The translations under genes were made by a program, and so were the position numbers. The notes under the pieces were generated by a model that was not told the origin of the DNA, made no database searches, and saw only the letters and a program-made list of their open reading frames with translations. Below are positions 7,739 to 16,222 of a stretch of 64,000 nucleotides of DNA, piece after piece. Each line of letters begins with the position of its first letter. The stretch's first letter is position 1. Origin of the DNA: Micromonospora kangleipakensis (lineage in GTDB: Bacteria > Actinomycetota > Actinomycetes > Mycobacteriales > Micromonosporaceae); assembly GCF_004217615.1 (NCBI RefSeq), contig NZ_SHLD01000001.1, forward strand, positions 4,464,001 through 4,528,000, in the 5' to 3' direction.

Positions 7739-9502
7739 GTGTGGGTCGTCGCCACCGCCGGACACGTCGACCACGGCAAGTCCACCCTGGTCCGGGCGCT
7801 CACCGGGATGGAACCCGACCGCTGGGCCGAGGAGCGCCGCCGGGGGATGACCATCGACCTCGGCTTCGCCTGGACCACTCTGCCCTCCGGCGGCACCGTC
7901 GCCTTCGTCGACGTGCCCGGGCACGAGCGGTTCGTGCCGAACATGCTCGCCGGGGTCGGGCCGGCGCCGGCCGCACTGATCGTGGTCGCCGCGGACGAGG
8001 GCTGGATGCCGCAGTCCGCCGAGCACCTGGCCGCCCTGCACGCGCTCGGGGTGTCGTACGGCCTGCTGGCGGTGACCCGCGCGGACCTCGCCGACCCGGG
8101 GCCGGCGCTGGCCCAGGCCCGGGCGGAGATCGCGGCCACCTCGCTGGGCGAGGTGGCGGCCGTCGCGGTCAGCGGCGCGACCGGCGCCGGCCTGCCCGAG
8201 CTGCGGGCCGCCCTGGACCGCCTCGCCGCCCGGCTGCCCGCCCCGGCGTTCGACGCCCCGGTCCGGCTGTGGGTGGACCGCTCGTTCACCATCAGGGGCA
8301 GCGGCACCGTGGTCACCGGCACCCTCGGCGGCGGCCGGCTGCGCGTCGGCGACCAGCTCGAACTCGCCGCCACCGGCGAACCGGTCCGGGTCCGCGGCCT
8401 GCACTCCCTGAACGCCGCGCACCAGCAGGTGGACGCGGTGGCCCGGGTGGCGGTGAACCTGCGCGGGGTATCCCGGGACCGGGTCGCCCGCGGCGACGCG
8501 CTGCTCAGCCCCGGCCGCTTCCGGCTGACCGATCTGCTGGACGTGCGGCTCGCCGGCGACCCGGCCGCCGACCTGCCGGCCACCCTCACCCTGCACGTCG
8601 GCTCGGCCGCGGTGCCCGCCCGGGTCAGGCCGCTGGCCCCCGACACGGTACGGCTCCGACTGGCCCGCCCGCTGCCGCTGCTGATCGGCGACCGGGCGCT
8701 GCTGCGCGACCCGGGCCGGCACCACGTCGCCGGCGGGGTGACCGTCCTGGACGTGGCCCCGCCGCCGCTGCGCCGCCGCGGCGCGGCGACCGCCCGGGCG
8801 GTGGTGCTGGCCGGGCTGGACGGCCGGCCCGACCTCGCCGGGGAGCTGCGCCGCCGGGCCCTGGTCCGGGCCGGCGAGCTGACCCGGATGGGCGTGCCGG
8901 TCACCGTCGCGCTGGTGACCGGGGACTGGCTGGCCGACCCGGAGCACTGGCGCCGCCTCGGCGTCCGGCTCACCGAGGAGGTCACCCGGTACGCCGGGGA
9001 ACATCCCCTCGAACCCGGCGTGCCGGTGGAGGTGCTGCGCCAGCGCCTCGCCCTGCCCGACCGGGCACTGGTGGAGGCGCTGCTCCGGCCACCGCTGCGG
9101 CTGCGCGCCGGCCGGGTCACCGCGGCGGCGGTCGACGCGCTGCCGGAGCCGGTGGCCCGGGCCGTCGACCGGGTCCGCGCCGAGTACGGCGACCGCCCCT
9201 TCCAGGCCCCCGAGACGCACCACCTCGCCGACCTGGGGCTCGGCCCCCGGGAGATCGGCGCGGCGGTGCGGGCCGGTGCCCTGCTCAAGCTCGCCGACAA
9301 CGTGGTGCTTCTCCCCGGCGCGCTCGACGACGCGGTGCGGGTCCTCGCACGCCTGCCGCAGCCGTTCACCCTCAGCGCCGCCCGGCAGGCCCTGGAGACC
9401 ACTCGCCGGGTCGCCGTGCCGCTGCTCGAGCTGCTCGACCGGCGGGGCGCCACCCGCCGGCTGCCCGACGACGCCCGTGAGGTGGTCGCCCCGCCGGGCT
9501 GA
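7739..9502 (+). CDS. selB: Selenocysteine-specific translation elongation factor
   Basis: SelB is the GTPase that brings Sec-tRNA(Sec) to UGA codons followed by a SECIS hairpin. The 587-residue protein starts at a GTG one base after the selA stop. G1 is GHVDHGKST (about residues 7-15), G3 is DVPGHERFV, and the G4 position reads TRAD. EF-Tu-like beta-barrel domains follow, and the last 200 or so residues form winged-helix repeats (for example LALPDRALVEALLRPPLRLRAG) that read the SECIS in the family. The most likely client in view is fdhA. Confidence 0.96.
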   Translation: MWVVATAGHVDHGKSTLVRALTGMEPDRWAEERRRGMTIDLGFAWTTLPSGGTVAFVDVPGHERFVPNMLAGVGPAPAALIVVAADEGWMPQSAEHLAALHALGVSYGLLAVTRADLADPGPALAQARAEIAATSLGEVAAVAVSGATGAGLPELRAALDRLAARLPAPAFDAPVRLWVDRSFTIRGSGTVVTGTLGGGRLRVGDQLELAATGEPVRVRGLHSLNAAHQQVDAVARVAVNLRGVSRDRVARGDALLSPGRFRLTDLLDVRLAGDPAADLPATLTLHVGSAAVPARVRPLAPDTVRLRLARPLPLLIGDRALLRDPGRHHVAGGVTVLDVAPPPLRRRGAATARAVVLAGLDGRPDLAGELRRRALVRAGELTRMGVPVTVALVTGDWLADPEHWRRLGVRLTEEVTRYAGEHPLEPGVPVEVLRQRLALPDRALVEALLRPPLRLRAGRVTAAAVDALPEPVARAVDRVRAEYGDRPFQAPETHHLADLGLGPREIGAAVRAGALLKLADNVVLLPGALDDAVRVLARLPQPFTLSAARQALETTRRVAVPLLELLDRRGATRRLPDDAREVVAPPG

Positions 9503-9556
9503 CCGGCGCGGACGAAGACGACCCGCCCGGCCGGCGCGGTCGCCTACCGTGACGCC

Positions 9557-9754
9557 ATGGACCCATCGGCGGTCTGGCGGGACAAGCAGCACCGGTGGCG
9601 CATCGAGGCGTACCGGGCGCCGGACCTGCGCTTCGCCATCTTCGCCACCAACGGCACCACCGAGTCGGCGCCGCTGTGGCTGTTCGGGATGGCCGCGCTG
9701 GCCCGGTGGCTGATGACCCACGCCATCTCCCTGGACGACCTGGAGAACGACTGA
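9557..9754 (+). CDS. Small conserved-looking hypothetical protein (65 aa)
   Basis: This small ORF begins MDPSAVWRDKQHRWRIEAYRAPD and contains an FAIFATNGTTESAPLWLFGM stretch, with strong third-position GC as expected for a real gene. It has no signal peptide, and any helical stretch is short. It sits alone between selB and the CNNM-type gene on the same strand. I do not recognise a family and assign no function. Confidence 0.6.
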   Translation: MDPSAVWRDKQHRWRIEAYRAPDLRFAIFATNGTTESAPLWLFGMAALARWLMTHAISLDDLEND

Positions 9755-9796
9755 CCGGGTGCCCGGCGGGCGTGCGGTGGAGCGGGAGGGGGTGTG

Positions 9797-11074
9797 ATGG
9801 CCGGTCAGCTCGCCCTGGTGGCCGTCCTGGTCCTGGTGAACGCGGCGCTCTCCGGCAGCGAGATGGCGCTGGTGACGCTCCGCGAGGGGCAGCTGCGGCG
9901 GCTGGGCCGCGCCGGTCGTACCGGCGGGCGGCTGGTCCGCCTGGCCCGGGAGCCGAACCGCTACCTGGCCACCATCCAGCTCGGCATCACCCTGGCCGGC
10001 TTCCTCGCCTCGGCGGCGGCCGCGGTGTCGCTGGCCGAGCCGCTGGTCGGGCCGCTGGCCTTCCTCGGCCGGGCTGCCCGCCCGGTCGCGGTGGTGCTGG
10101 TGACGGTGGTGCTGACCTTCGTGACCCTCGTCGTCGGCGAGCTGGCGCCGAAGCGGTTGGCGATGCAGTGGGCGGAGCGCTGGGCGCTGCTCAGCGCCGC
10201 TCCGCTGGACCTGCTGGGCCGGCTGTCCCGGCCGGCGGTGTGGCTGCTCAGCCGCAGCACCGACCTGCTGGTCCGGCTCGCCGGTGGGGACCCGCGGGCC
10301 AGCCGCGAGGAGGTGACCGAGGAGGAGTTGCGCGAGATGCTGGTCAGCCAGCGGGGTCTGTCCGCGCAGCAGCGGGAGATCCTGTCCGGGGCGTTCGACA
10401 TCGCCGGCCGGACGCTGCGGGAGATCCTGGTCCCGCGCCGGGACGTGACGGTCGTGCCGGCGTCGGCGCCGGCCCCGGAGGCGATGCGGCGACTGGCGGC
10501 CGCCGGCCGGTCCCGGGCCCCGGTGGTCGGGCCGGGCGGCCTGGACGACGTGTGCGGCGTACTGCACATCCGCGACCTGGTCGATGCCGGTGACGCCACC
10601 GCGGGCGAGCGGGCCCGGCCGCCGTTGCTGCTGCCCGGGACGCTTCCCGTCGCCGACGCGATGCGCCAGTTCCGCCAGCGTCACGAGCAGATCGCCCTGG
10701 TGGTCGACGAGCACGGCGGGGTCGACGGCCTGGTGACCATGGAGGACCTGCTCGAGGAGGTGGTCGGCGAGCTCTACGACGAGACCGACCGGGACGTGCG
10801 CGGGGTGGTCCGGGAGCCGGACGGCGCGCTGCTGCTCTCCGGCGACTTCCCGCTGCACGACCTGCCGGACGTCGGGGTGCGGCTGACCTTCCCGCTGTCC
10901 CGGGACTACACCACGGTCGCCGGCTTGGTGCTGGCTCGGCTGGGGCGGGTGCCCGACGGGCCCGGGGAGACGGTGCGCCTGCCCGGGCTCACCGTCACGG
11001 TGGTCGAGGTGGCCGACCGGGCGGTCCGCCGGGTGCGGCTACGCGGTCCGGCCGCCGGCGGCCGGCCGGAGTGA
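9797..11074 (+). CDS. CNNM/CBS-pair membrane protein (hemolysin/CorC family)
   Basis: The 425-residue protein has an N-terminal CNNM transmembrane domain with about four hydrophobic segments (LALVAVLVLVNAALSGSEMA, TIQLGITLAGFLASAAAAVS, VAVVLVTVVLTFVTLVVGE). A cytosolic CBS pair (about residues 215-330, VPASAPAPEAMRRLAAAGRS then VADAMRQFRQRHEQIALVVD) and a C-terminal CorC_HlyC-type domain (FPLHDLPDVGVRL...) follow. The family is linked to Mg2+/Co2+ efflux or tolerance, not true haemolysis. I use ATG 9797 behind GGGAGGGGG; an adjacent GTG at 9794 would add one residue. Confidence 0.92.
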   Translation: MAGQLALVAVLVLVNAALSGSEMALVTLREGQLRRLGRAGRTGGRLVRLAREPNRYLATIQLGITLAGFLASAAAAVSLAEPLVGPLAFLGRAARPVAVVLVTVVLTFVTLVVGELAPKRLAMQWAERWALLSAAPLDLLGRLSRPAVWLLSRSTDLLVRLAGGDPRASREEVTEEELREMLVSQRGLSAQQREILSGAFDIAGRTLREILVPRRDVTVVPASAPAPEAMRRLAAAGRSRAPVVGPGGLDDVCGVLHIRDLVDAGDATAGERARPPLLLPGTLPVADAMRQFRQRHEQIALVVDEHGGVDGLVTMEDLLEEVVGELYDETDRDVRGVVREPDGALLLSGDFPLHDLPDVGVRLTFPLSRDYTTVAGLVLARLGRVPDGPGETVRLPGLTVTVVEVADRAVRRVRLRGPAAGGRPE

Positions 11075-11153
11075 CCCGGACGGGGGAATCAGCCGGAAAG
11101 CCGCAGAGCCGAGGCGGACGGGCCGTACCGTCCGGAATGTGAAGGACCGAGGC

Positions 11154-11330
11154 ATGCGGACGTTCGTCGCCGTGCTCGCCGGGCTCGCGGTGATCTATTT
11201 CGGCGTCACCGGGCACCAGAGCAGCGGCGAGGAGGGTGGCGGGATCTCCGGCGGGGTCGTGCTGCTCGCCCTGGGCGCGGCGCTGCTGGCGTGGCACCTC
11301 ACCAAGCCGCCGGCGGGGCCGGTCAAGTGA
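11154..11330 (+). CDS. Small membrane protein, two hydrophobic segments (58 aa)
   Basis: The ATG at 11154 lies 7 nt after AAGGA; a GTG at 11139 would add five residues. Two hydrophobic segments (FVAVLAGLAVIYFGVTG and ISGGVVLLALGAALLAWHL) flank a short polar loop (HQSSGEEGGG), predicting a hairpin in the membrane. I do not recognise a named family. It ends 4 bp from the convergent endonuclease gene. Confidence 0.55.
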   Translation: MRTFVAVLAGLAVIYFGVTGHQSSGEEGGGISGGVVLLALGAALLAWHLTKPPAGPVK

Positions 11331-11333
11331 GCC

Positions 11334-11987
11334 TCAGCGGGCCGCCGCGCTCCGGCTGACCTCGCCCGCCGACTCCTCGCCCAGCGCGACCCGTACCAGC
11401 GCCGAGGCGAGCCGCCCGAAGTCGGCGTCGCCGACCAGGCCGGCCAGCCCGCCCGGGTTCGCCGGCAGCCCCAGCTGCTTCGCGCCGGCCAGGGTCCGCC
11501 GGTCGGCGTACGGGCGCACGTCCGGCCAGACCGTCTGCGCCTCGCGTAGGAAGATGTCCGCCCCGGTGGGGCCGATGCCCGGGAACTCGGTGAGCAGCCG
11601 GCGCAGCACCGGCCGGTCGCCGTCGGCCTCCCGGTGCATCCGGCGCAGGTCCCCGTGCCAGCGGTCCAGGCAGAGCCGGGCGCCGGTGCCCAGCATGGTG
11701 GCGGTCCGTTCGTCGTAGCGTCGGTAGTGCCCGCGGCCGAGCGCGTCGACCCGGTCCTGCCAGCTCGCCGCCTCCATCGCCTGCGGGGTCCGGTAGCCGG
11801 CCGCGAAGAGCTCCCGCGCGGCGGCGAGGGCCACCCCGGCCCGGATCCGGGTGCTCAACAGCGTGGTGAGCACCAGCAGCTGGTACAGCGGCCCGGGGCG
11901 GTCGGCCAGCCGGATCCCCGCCTCCTCGGCGTACGTCCGGTCCTGCCGGTCCAGCAGCACCCGCGCCACGTTCCGATCGTCCCGCAT
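11334..11987 (-). CDS. HhH-GPD (endonuclease III-like) DNA-repair protein lacking the catalytic Lys
   Basis: The 217-residue protein has the helix-hairpin-helix LLTEFPGIGPTGADIFL and a following PYADRR, placing it in the HhH-GPD base-excision superfamily. In endonuclease III the hairpin reads LPGVGRKTA with a catalytic Lys; here the position is Thr (GPTGA). The Asp equivalent (YADRR) is retained. No C-terminal Cys cluster for 4Fe-4S is present. It may be a monofunctional glycosylase or a divergent paralogue. It is a single gene convergent with the small membrane protein. Confidence 0.8.
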   Translation of the reverse strand: MRDDRNVARVLLDRQDRTYAEEAGIRLADRPGPLYQLLVLTTLLSTRIRAGVALAAARELFAAGYRTPQAMEAASWQDRVDALGRGHYRRYDERTATMLGTGARLCLDRWHGDLRRMHREADGDRPVLRRLLTEFPGIGPTGADIFLREAQTVWPDVRPYADRRTLAGAKQLGLPANPGGLAGLVGDADFGRLASALVRVALGEESAGEVSRSAAAR

Positions 11988-12120
11988 CCCGGAGGTGTAC
12001 CCGTCCCGCGTCGGCCCAGACCTTCGGCCGTGCCCGGGACCCGGAATGCGTCCGACGGCGGCGGGTAACCCGCACAGGTGCGCGGCCTACGCCGTGTGCG
12101 TCCACCGGAAGGAGCAACCC

Positions 12121-12321
12121 GTGACGAACGTGCAGCAGCCCGAGATGCGCCGCAACGGGCACAACCCGACCGTCCAGGACAGCAAGGAGCCCGGCCCCGA
12201 CGGCGCACCGCGCAACCGCGGGAGGTCCCAGGGAGACCGGGGACGACCGACGCCGAAGGGTCAGGTCTCGCCGTACGGTCCGGCCGGTGCGTCGGTCGCC
12301 GACGACGAGAGCGACGCCTAA
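12121..12321 (+). CDS. Small hydrophilic disordered protein (66 aa)
   Basis: The GTG start at 12121 has AAGGAG nine bases upstream, and the frame ends TAA. The product is rich in Gly, Pro, Asn, Arg and Asp with no hydrophobic segment (for example RRNGHNPTVQDSKEPGPDG), so it is probably intrinsically disordered. Small hydrophilic proteins like this are often stress-related in actinomycetes, but I assign no function. It overlaps the convergent membrane-protein gene by 4 bp. Confidence 0.55.
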   Translation: MTNVQQPEMRRNGHNPTVQDSKEPGPDGAPRNRGRSQGDRGRPTPKGQVSPYGPAGASVADDESDA

Positions 12322-12794
12322 CGCGCACGCCGCGACGGCGGTCGCAGCCGCTTCCAGGTGGCTGCGGCCGCCATTCCGTACGCCAGGTGCGGAATGAGGT
12401 CAGCCACCCAGTCGGTGCGCCGCCAGGTCCGGGGGTCGCTCAGCCCCAGCACGGTGATCGAGCTGTCCGTGGTGGCCATCACGCCCCCGCCGAGCAGGCC
12501 CGCCGCCACCGGCAGCGGGATCCGCCGACGGGCCAGGAGCAGCCCGAAGGCCGCCCCGGCCGCGATTCCCGTGGCGTACCCGAGCAGGGGCCCGAGGCCC
12601 GAGCGGCGGTTGGCCGCCCGGTCCTCGGGCCCGAGGTCGACGTGTGCCACGCTGGCCAGCCGGCGCGCCGTTTCCTCCGGGATGCTGCTCGCCGGGCGCG
12701 CCCGGGCCACCATGTCGAGGTAGCTGACGACGTTCAACGCGACGCTGCCCACCGCACCGGCGATGGCGCCGTCGACCAGTTCCCTCGTGTTCAC
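12318..12794 (-). CDS. Membrane protein of unknown function (DUF1440-like)
   Basis: The 158-residue protein has three or four hydrophobic segments (GAIAGAVGSVALNVVSYLDM, LLGYATGIAAGAAFGLLLA, PVAAGLLGGGVMATT, LIPHLAYGMAAAATW). The layout resembles YagU/DUF1440-type inner-membrane proteins, but this is a weak family call. Its ATG overlaps the stop of the upstream 69-residue gene (ATGA), so the two are translationally coupled. Confidence 0.65.
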   Translation of the reverse strand: MNTRELVDGAIAGAVGSVALNVVSYLDMVARARPASSIPEETARRLASVAHVDLGPEDRAANRRSGLGPLLGYATGIAAGAAFGLLLARRRIPLPVAAGLLGGGVMATTDSSITVLGLSDPRTWRRTDWVADLIPHLAYGMAAAATWKRLRPPSRRAR

Positions 12795-13000
12795 TTCGGA
12801 TCGCCGGGTTCGCGTTCGCCCTTGGGGCCGAACGTCCGTTCCCCCCGTACGACGCCCCGCTGGCCGCGGTCGTCCTGCAGGATCCGGTTGGCGACCTGGT
12901 TCGCCTCCTGGTCCGCCGCCCGCCCGGACTGCTCGATCAGATCGCGCAGCCGTGCCCGTTGCTTGTCGTACGCGCTGCTGCCCGGCCGTGGTCCTGGCAT
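12791..13000 (-). CDS. Small charged hypothetical protein (69 aa)
   Basis: An excellent ribosome-binding site (AGGAGGAG) precedes the ATG. The protein is highly charged with a helical centre (KQRARLRDLIEQSGRAADQE, then NQVANRILQDDRG) and a polar C-terminus. It overlaps the following membrane-protein gene by 4 bp, suggesting joint function or at least shared translation. No named family is recognised. Confidence 0.65.
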   Translation of the reverse strand: MPGPRPGSSAYDKQRARLRDLIEQSGRAADQEANQVANRILQDDRGQRGVVRGERTFGPKGEREPGDPK

Positions 13001-13071
13001 TGCTGCCTCCTCCTGTAGGCGTGCCCGGGTCGTCTACCCGGCGCCGTCGGGGTCATTCGTGCCCGCGAGGC

Positions 13072-13953
13072 TCAGGCGGGGGCGCGGACCACGGCGACGG
13101 GACACGCGGCGTGATGCAGCACGCCGTGGCTGACCGATCCGAGGAGCAGCCCGGTCAGCTCGCTCCGGCCCTGACTGCCGACCACCAGCAGCTGGGCGTC
13201 GCGGGCGGCCTCGGTGAGCGCGGCGACCGGCCGGGCCTGCACCACCGCGCGGGTGACCGGCACGTCCGGGTACCGCTCGGTGAGCCCGGTGATGGACTCG
13301 GCGAGCACCCGCTCCTCCTCGCCGCGCAGCTGGTGCTCCTCGTAGACCAGGGGCTGCATGTCGCCCGGCCCGCCGGAGACCGGGTGGGTGTAGGCGTGCA
13401 CCGCGTGCAGCCGGGTGCCGCGCACCGCCGCCTCCTCCGCGGCGAACTCGACCGCGGCCCGGGACAGCGCCGAGCCGTCCACCCCGACCACCACCGGCCC
13501 GCCCGCGTGCTCCTCGCCCCGGGCCACCAGTACCGGGCAGTCCGCGTAGGAGGCCACCTGGATCGCCACCGCGCCCACCACCAGCGCGGCGAAGCCGCCC
13601 AGGCCCCGGTCGCCGAGCCCGATCATCGTGGCGGTGGGGGACTCGCCGACCAGCACGGCGGAGGCCTCGCCGTCGATGATCTCCCCGGAGACCCGCAGCC
13701 CCGGCGCCGCCGCCTCCGCCTCGGCCACCGCCGCGGCCACCAGCTCCTGCGCCTGGTGCCGCAGGCCGCCGCCGGGCGGCCCCTCGGCGAGCGGATCCAC
13801 CGGTACGCGCAGCAGCGGCCAGATGAAGCCGTGCACCACCCGCAGCGGGCGGTGCCGGCGGGCCGCGTCGGCCGCGGCGAGGCGGACGGCCCGCAGCGAC
13901 GGCTCCGAGCCGTCCACGCCGACCACCACCGCCGCGCCGTTCGCCGAGTTCAC
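13072..13953 (-). CDS. Tandem universal stress protein (two UspA domains)
   Basis: The GTG at 13953 with GGAGG upstream gives 293 residues and removes an unlikely N-terminal extension. Two UspA domains follow one another, beginning AAVVVGVDGSEPSLRAVRLA and GPVVVGVDGSALSRAAVEFA. The second has a good ATP-binding signature, GSQGRSELTGLLLGSVSHG; the first has the looser GLGDRGLGGFAALVVGAVA. Paired UspA proteins bind ATP and support survival under hypoxia or stasis in actinobacteria (family knowledge). It is divergent from the methyltransferase gene. Confidence 0.92.
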   Translation of the reverse strand: MNSANGAAVVVGVDGSEPSLRAVRLAAADAARRHRPLRVVHGFIWPLLRVPVDPLAEGPPGGGLRHQAQELVAAAVAEAEAAAPGLRVSGEIIDGEASAVLVGESPTATMIGLGDRGLGGFAALVVGAVAIQVASYADCPVLVARGEEHAGGPVVVGVDGSALSRAAVEFAAEEAAVRGTRLHAVHAYTHPVSGGPGDMQPLVYEEHQLRGEEERVLAESITGLTERYPDVPVTRAVVQARPVAALTEAARDAQLLVVGSQGRSELTGLLLGSVSHGVLHHAACPVAVVRAPA

Positions 13954-14083
13954 CGCTGCACCTCCTGGCCGCCGGACGCCCGCGGCCAGTATCGCGGCCC
14001 GCGACCGGTCCACGGGGCGATACCGCCGGAGCCGACCCCCTGGGTACGCTGTCGACCATCGCCCGAGGAAGGGAGCCTCGTCG

Positions 14084-14830
14084 ATGGCCGAGCCCGACCG
14101 GCCGAGCATCGCCCGCATGATCGACTTCTGGCTCGGCGGCGAGCACCACTTCCCGGTGGACGTGGCCGCGGCCCGCGCCTTCGAGGAGGCGCACGGCCCC
14201 GGCGCGCTGATCTTCCGGTCCCTGCGCGAGTTCCTCGGCCGGGCGGTCCGGTCGATCGCCGACGCGGGGGTGGACAGCTTCCTGGTCTTCGGGGCCGGCG
14301 TGCCGACCCGGGGCAACGTGCACGAGGTCGTCCCCGAGGCGACCGTCCTCTACACCGACGTCGACCCGGTGACCATCCGGCTCGGCCAGCGCATCCTCGC
14401 CGGCAGCGACCGCGCCGGCTACGGCTTCGGCGACGCCACCGACATCGGCACGATCGACCCGGCCCAGCTGCACCGGTTCGTCCCGGGCTGGGGGAGGAGG
14501 CCGGTCGGGGTGGTCTTCCTCGGGCTGGCCGCGTTCCTCGACGACGAGACGCTCTCCCGGACCCTGGACGAGCTCTACGTGGCGGTCGCGCCGGGCAGCT
14601 TCCTCGCCGTCGACTTCGACGGGGAGGAGCTGGCCGGGTATCCGCAGGCCCTGGCGCTGCTGGGGCCTGCGTTCCGGATGCGCCCGCCCGCCGCGTTCGG
14701 TCCGCTGCTGGGTTGCTGGGAGCCGACCGCCGACGGCGTCGTGCCGGTTGCCCGGTGGCGTCCGGACGGCGAGCCGGCCGCGGTGCCGGACGCCTGCTAC
14801 GGCGTGGTGGCGACGAAGCCGGCCTCCTGA
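14084..14830 (+). CDS. SAV2177-type S-adenosylmethionine-dependent methyltransferase (DUF574)
   Basis: The ATG lies just after GAGGAAGGGA and gives 248 residues. The N-terminus RPSIARMIDFWLGGEHHFPV is the hallmark of the actinobacterial SAV2177/DUF574 family (usually PNVARMYDYLLGGKDNF). The glycine-rich SAM-binding stretch (FLVFGAGVPTRGNVHEV) and an acidic strand end (LYTDVDPVT) are present. Substrates of this family are unknown, although members are abundant in actinomycetes. Confidence 0.88.
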   Translation: MAEPDRPSIARMIDFWLGGEHHFPVDVAAARAFEEAHGPGALIFRSLREFLGRAVRSIADAGVDSFLVFGAGVPTRGNVHEVVPEATVLYTDVDPVTIRLGQRILAGSDRAGYGFGDATDIGTIDPAQLHRFVPGWGRRPVGVVFLGLAAFLDDETLSRTLDELYVAVAPGSFLAVDFDGEELAGYPQALALLGPAFRMRPPAAFGPLLGCWEPTADGVVPVARWRPDGEPAAVPDACYGVVATKPAS

Positions 14831-14986
14831 CGGTCACTCTCTTACGCCCCTCGACCGGGGTCCCGCCAAGGGGGCGGGCCGCCGGGCGGGGCGCTGCCCT
14901 GCGCCGGTCGGAACCGGGCGTCCGGGACGGCAGCCGACCTCCGTATGATGCTTGCCCCAGAGCAATAATCGTCTCGGAGGATGCAC

Positions 14987-16174
14987 ATGCCGGATGTGGC
15001 CGGACAGGTGTCGCGCGCCCTGCGCCTGGCGCCGCCCGACCAGTTGGCGGAGGCCGCCGACCGGGCGATCCGCGCGGCGCTGGGGGCGTCGCGCAGCGAG
15101 GTGTTCATCGCCGACTACCGGTTCAGCGGGCTCTGGCCGGTGCTGGACCCGGAGCTGCCGGACGCCGGCTTCCTCTCCTGCCACGGCGTGGCTCAGCGCT
15201 GCTTCAGCAGCCAGCACCCGGTGCTGGACGCCGGCGAGAACGGCCGGTGCCGCGTCTACCTGCCGCTGTCGGTCTGGGGCGAGCGGCTCGGGGTGCTGCT
15301 GGTCGAGCTGACCGGCCAGCCGGACCCGGCGACGGTGCGGGTGGCCCAGGACATCGCGGGCGAGCTGGCGGTGGCGCTGCGCGCGGCCGACCGGGAGACC
15401 GACCGCTACCGCCGGGCCCGGCGCCGGGAGCGGCTGAGCATGGCCGCCGAGATGCAGTGGGACCTGCTGCCCGGGCGCAGCATCGCGCACGGCGCGTTCC
15501 TGCTGGCCGGGCAGCTCGAACCGGCGTACACGGTCGGCGGTGACCACTTCGACTGGTCGGTCGACGGCGACCGGCTCACCGTCACCGTGCTCAACGGCAC
15601 CGGCAACGGCCTGGCGGCCTCGCTGCTCACCGCGGTCACCGTGAACGCGATGCGCAACGCCCGCCGGTCCGGCGGGAGCCTGGTCGAGCAGGCCGAACTG
15701 GCCTCGGACACCATCTTCTACCAGCACCGCGGCAGCCGGCACGTGGCGACGCTCCTGCTGGAGCTGGACACCCGGCGCGGCGTGGTCAAGGCGGTGGACG
15801 CCGGCTCGCCGCACGTGCTGCGGCTGCGCGGGGGCACGGTCACCCCGATCGCCCTGGAGCAGCAGCTGCCGCTGGGCATGTTCGCCGAGACCCGGTACGA
15901 CGTGCAGGAGTTCGCGGTGGAGCTGGGGGACCGGCTCTTCGTGGTCAGCGACGGCGTGTACGCCGCCGAGCCGGCTGGCCAGGAGCCTTACGGGGAAAGG
16001 GCCATGGCGCGGTCGATGCGGTCGACTCGGCTGCAGCCGGCGACGGAGGCAGTTGGTACGGTGATGCGCGAACTGCACGCGTACCACGTCGACGCGGACC
16101 TCCGTGACGATGCGGTCGTCGTCTGCCTGGACTGGCGCGGTTCCGGCCGTGCGGACGACGGGTGCGAGCGGTGA
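14987..16174 (+). CDS. GAF-SpoIIE (PP2C-type) phosphatase-like regulator
   Basis: The ATG at 14987 is 6 nt from GGAGG; the ATG at 14981 directly abuts the ribosome-binding site and is less likely. The N-terminal third resembles a GAF-type sensor (residues 1-130). The SpoIIE-type PP2C domain begins near RRERLSMAAEMQWDLLPG and has VGGDHFDW and VVSDGVY with metal-ligand Asp residues. The usual GDVSGxG motif reads LNGTGNG, so one metal-binding Asp is Asn. Such proteins normally act on anti-anti-sigma factors. The MarR gene 48 bp downstream is probably co-transcribed. Confidence 0.87.
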   Translation: MPDVAGQVSRALRLAPPDQLAEAADRAIRAALGASRSEVFIADYRFSGLWPVLDPELPDAGFLSCHGVAQRCFSSQHPVLDAGENGRCRVYLPLSVWGERLGVLLVELTGQPDPATVRVAQDIAGELAVALRAADRETDRYRRARRRERLSMAAEMQWDLLPGRSIAHGAFLLAGQLEPAYTVGGDHFDWSVDGDRLTVTVLNGTGNGLAASLLTAVTVNAMRNARRSGGSLVEQAELASDTIFYQHRGSRHVATLLLELDTRRGVVKAVDAGSPHVLRLRGGTVTPIALEQQLPLGMFAETRYDVQEFAVELGDRLFVVSDGVYAAEPAGQEPYGERAMARSMRSTRLQPATEAVGTVMRELHAYHVDADLRDDAVVVCLDWRGSGRADDGCER

Positions 16175-16222
16175 ACCGACCGGCGGAGTGAACACGAGCG
16201 GGACGATCGCAGGGGACAGCGG

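Noticed and set aside
6298..10858. Very long minus-strand open frames (over 1000 codons) opposite selA, selB and the CNNM gene
   Set aside because: They are antisense to clearly identified genes and consist of Arg/Gly/Pro/Ala-rich sequence, as expected from GC-rich third positions. They have no recognisable domains.
12061..12075. GCGGGTAACCCGC palindrome, possibly with a SigB/SigH-like GGGTAA -10
   Set aside because: No matching GTTT-type -35 lies at the right distance. The palindrome alone is too weak to call a promoter or operator.
12763..15543. 926-codon plus-strand frame across the usp, methyltransferase and SpoIIE genes
   Set aside because: It crosses three real genes on both strands and has no family similarity.
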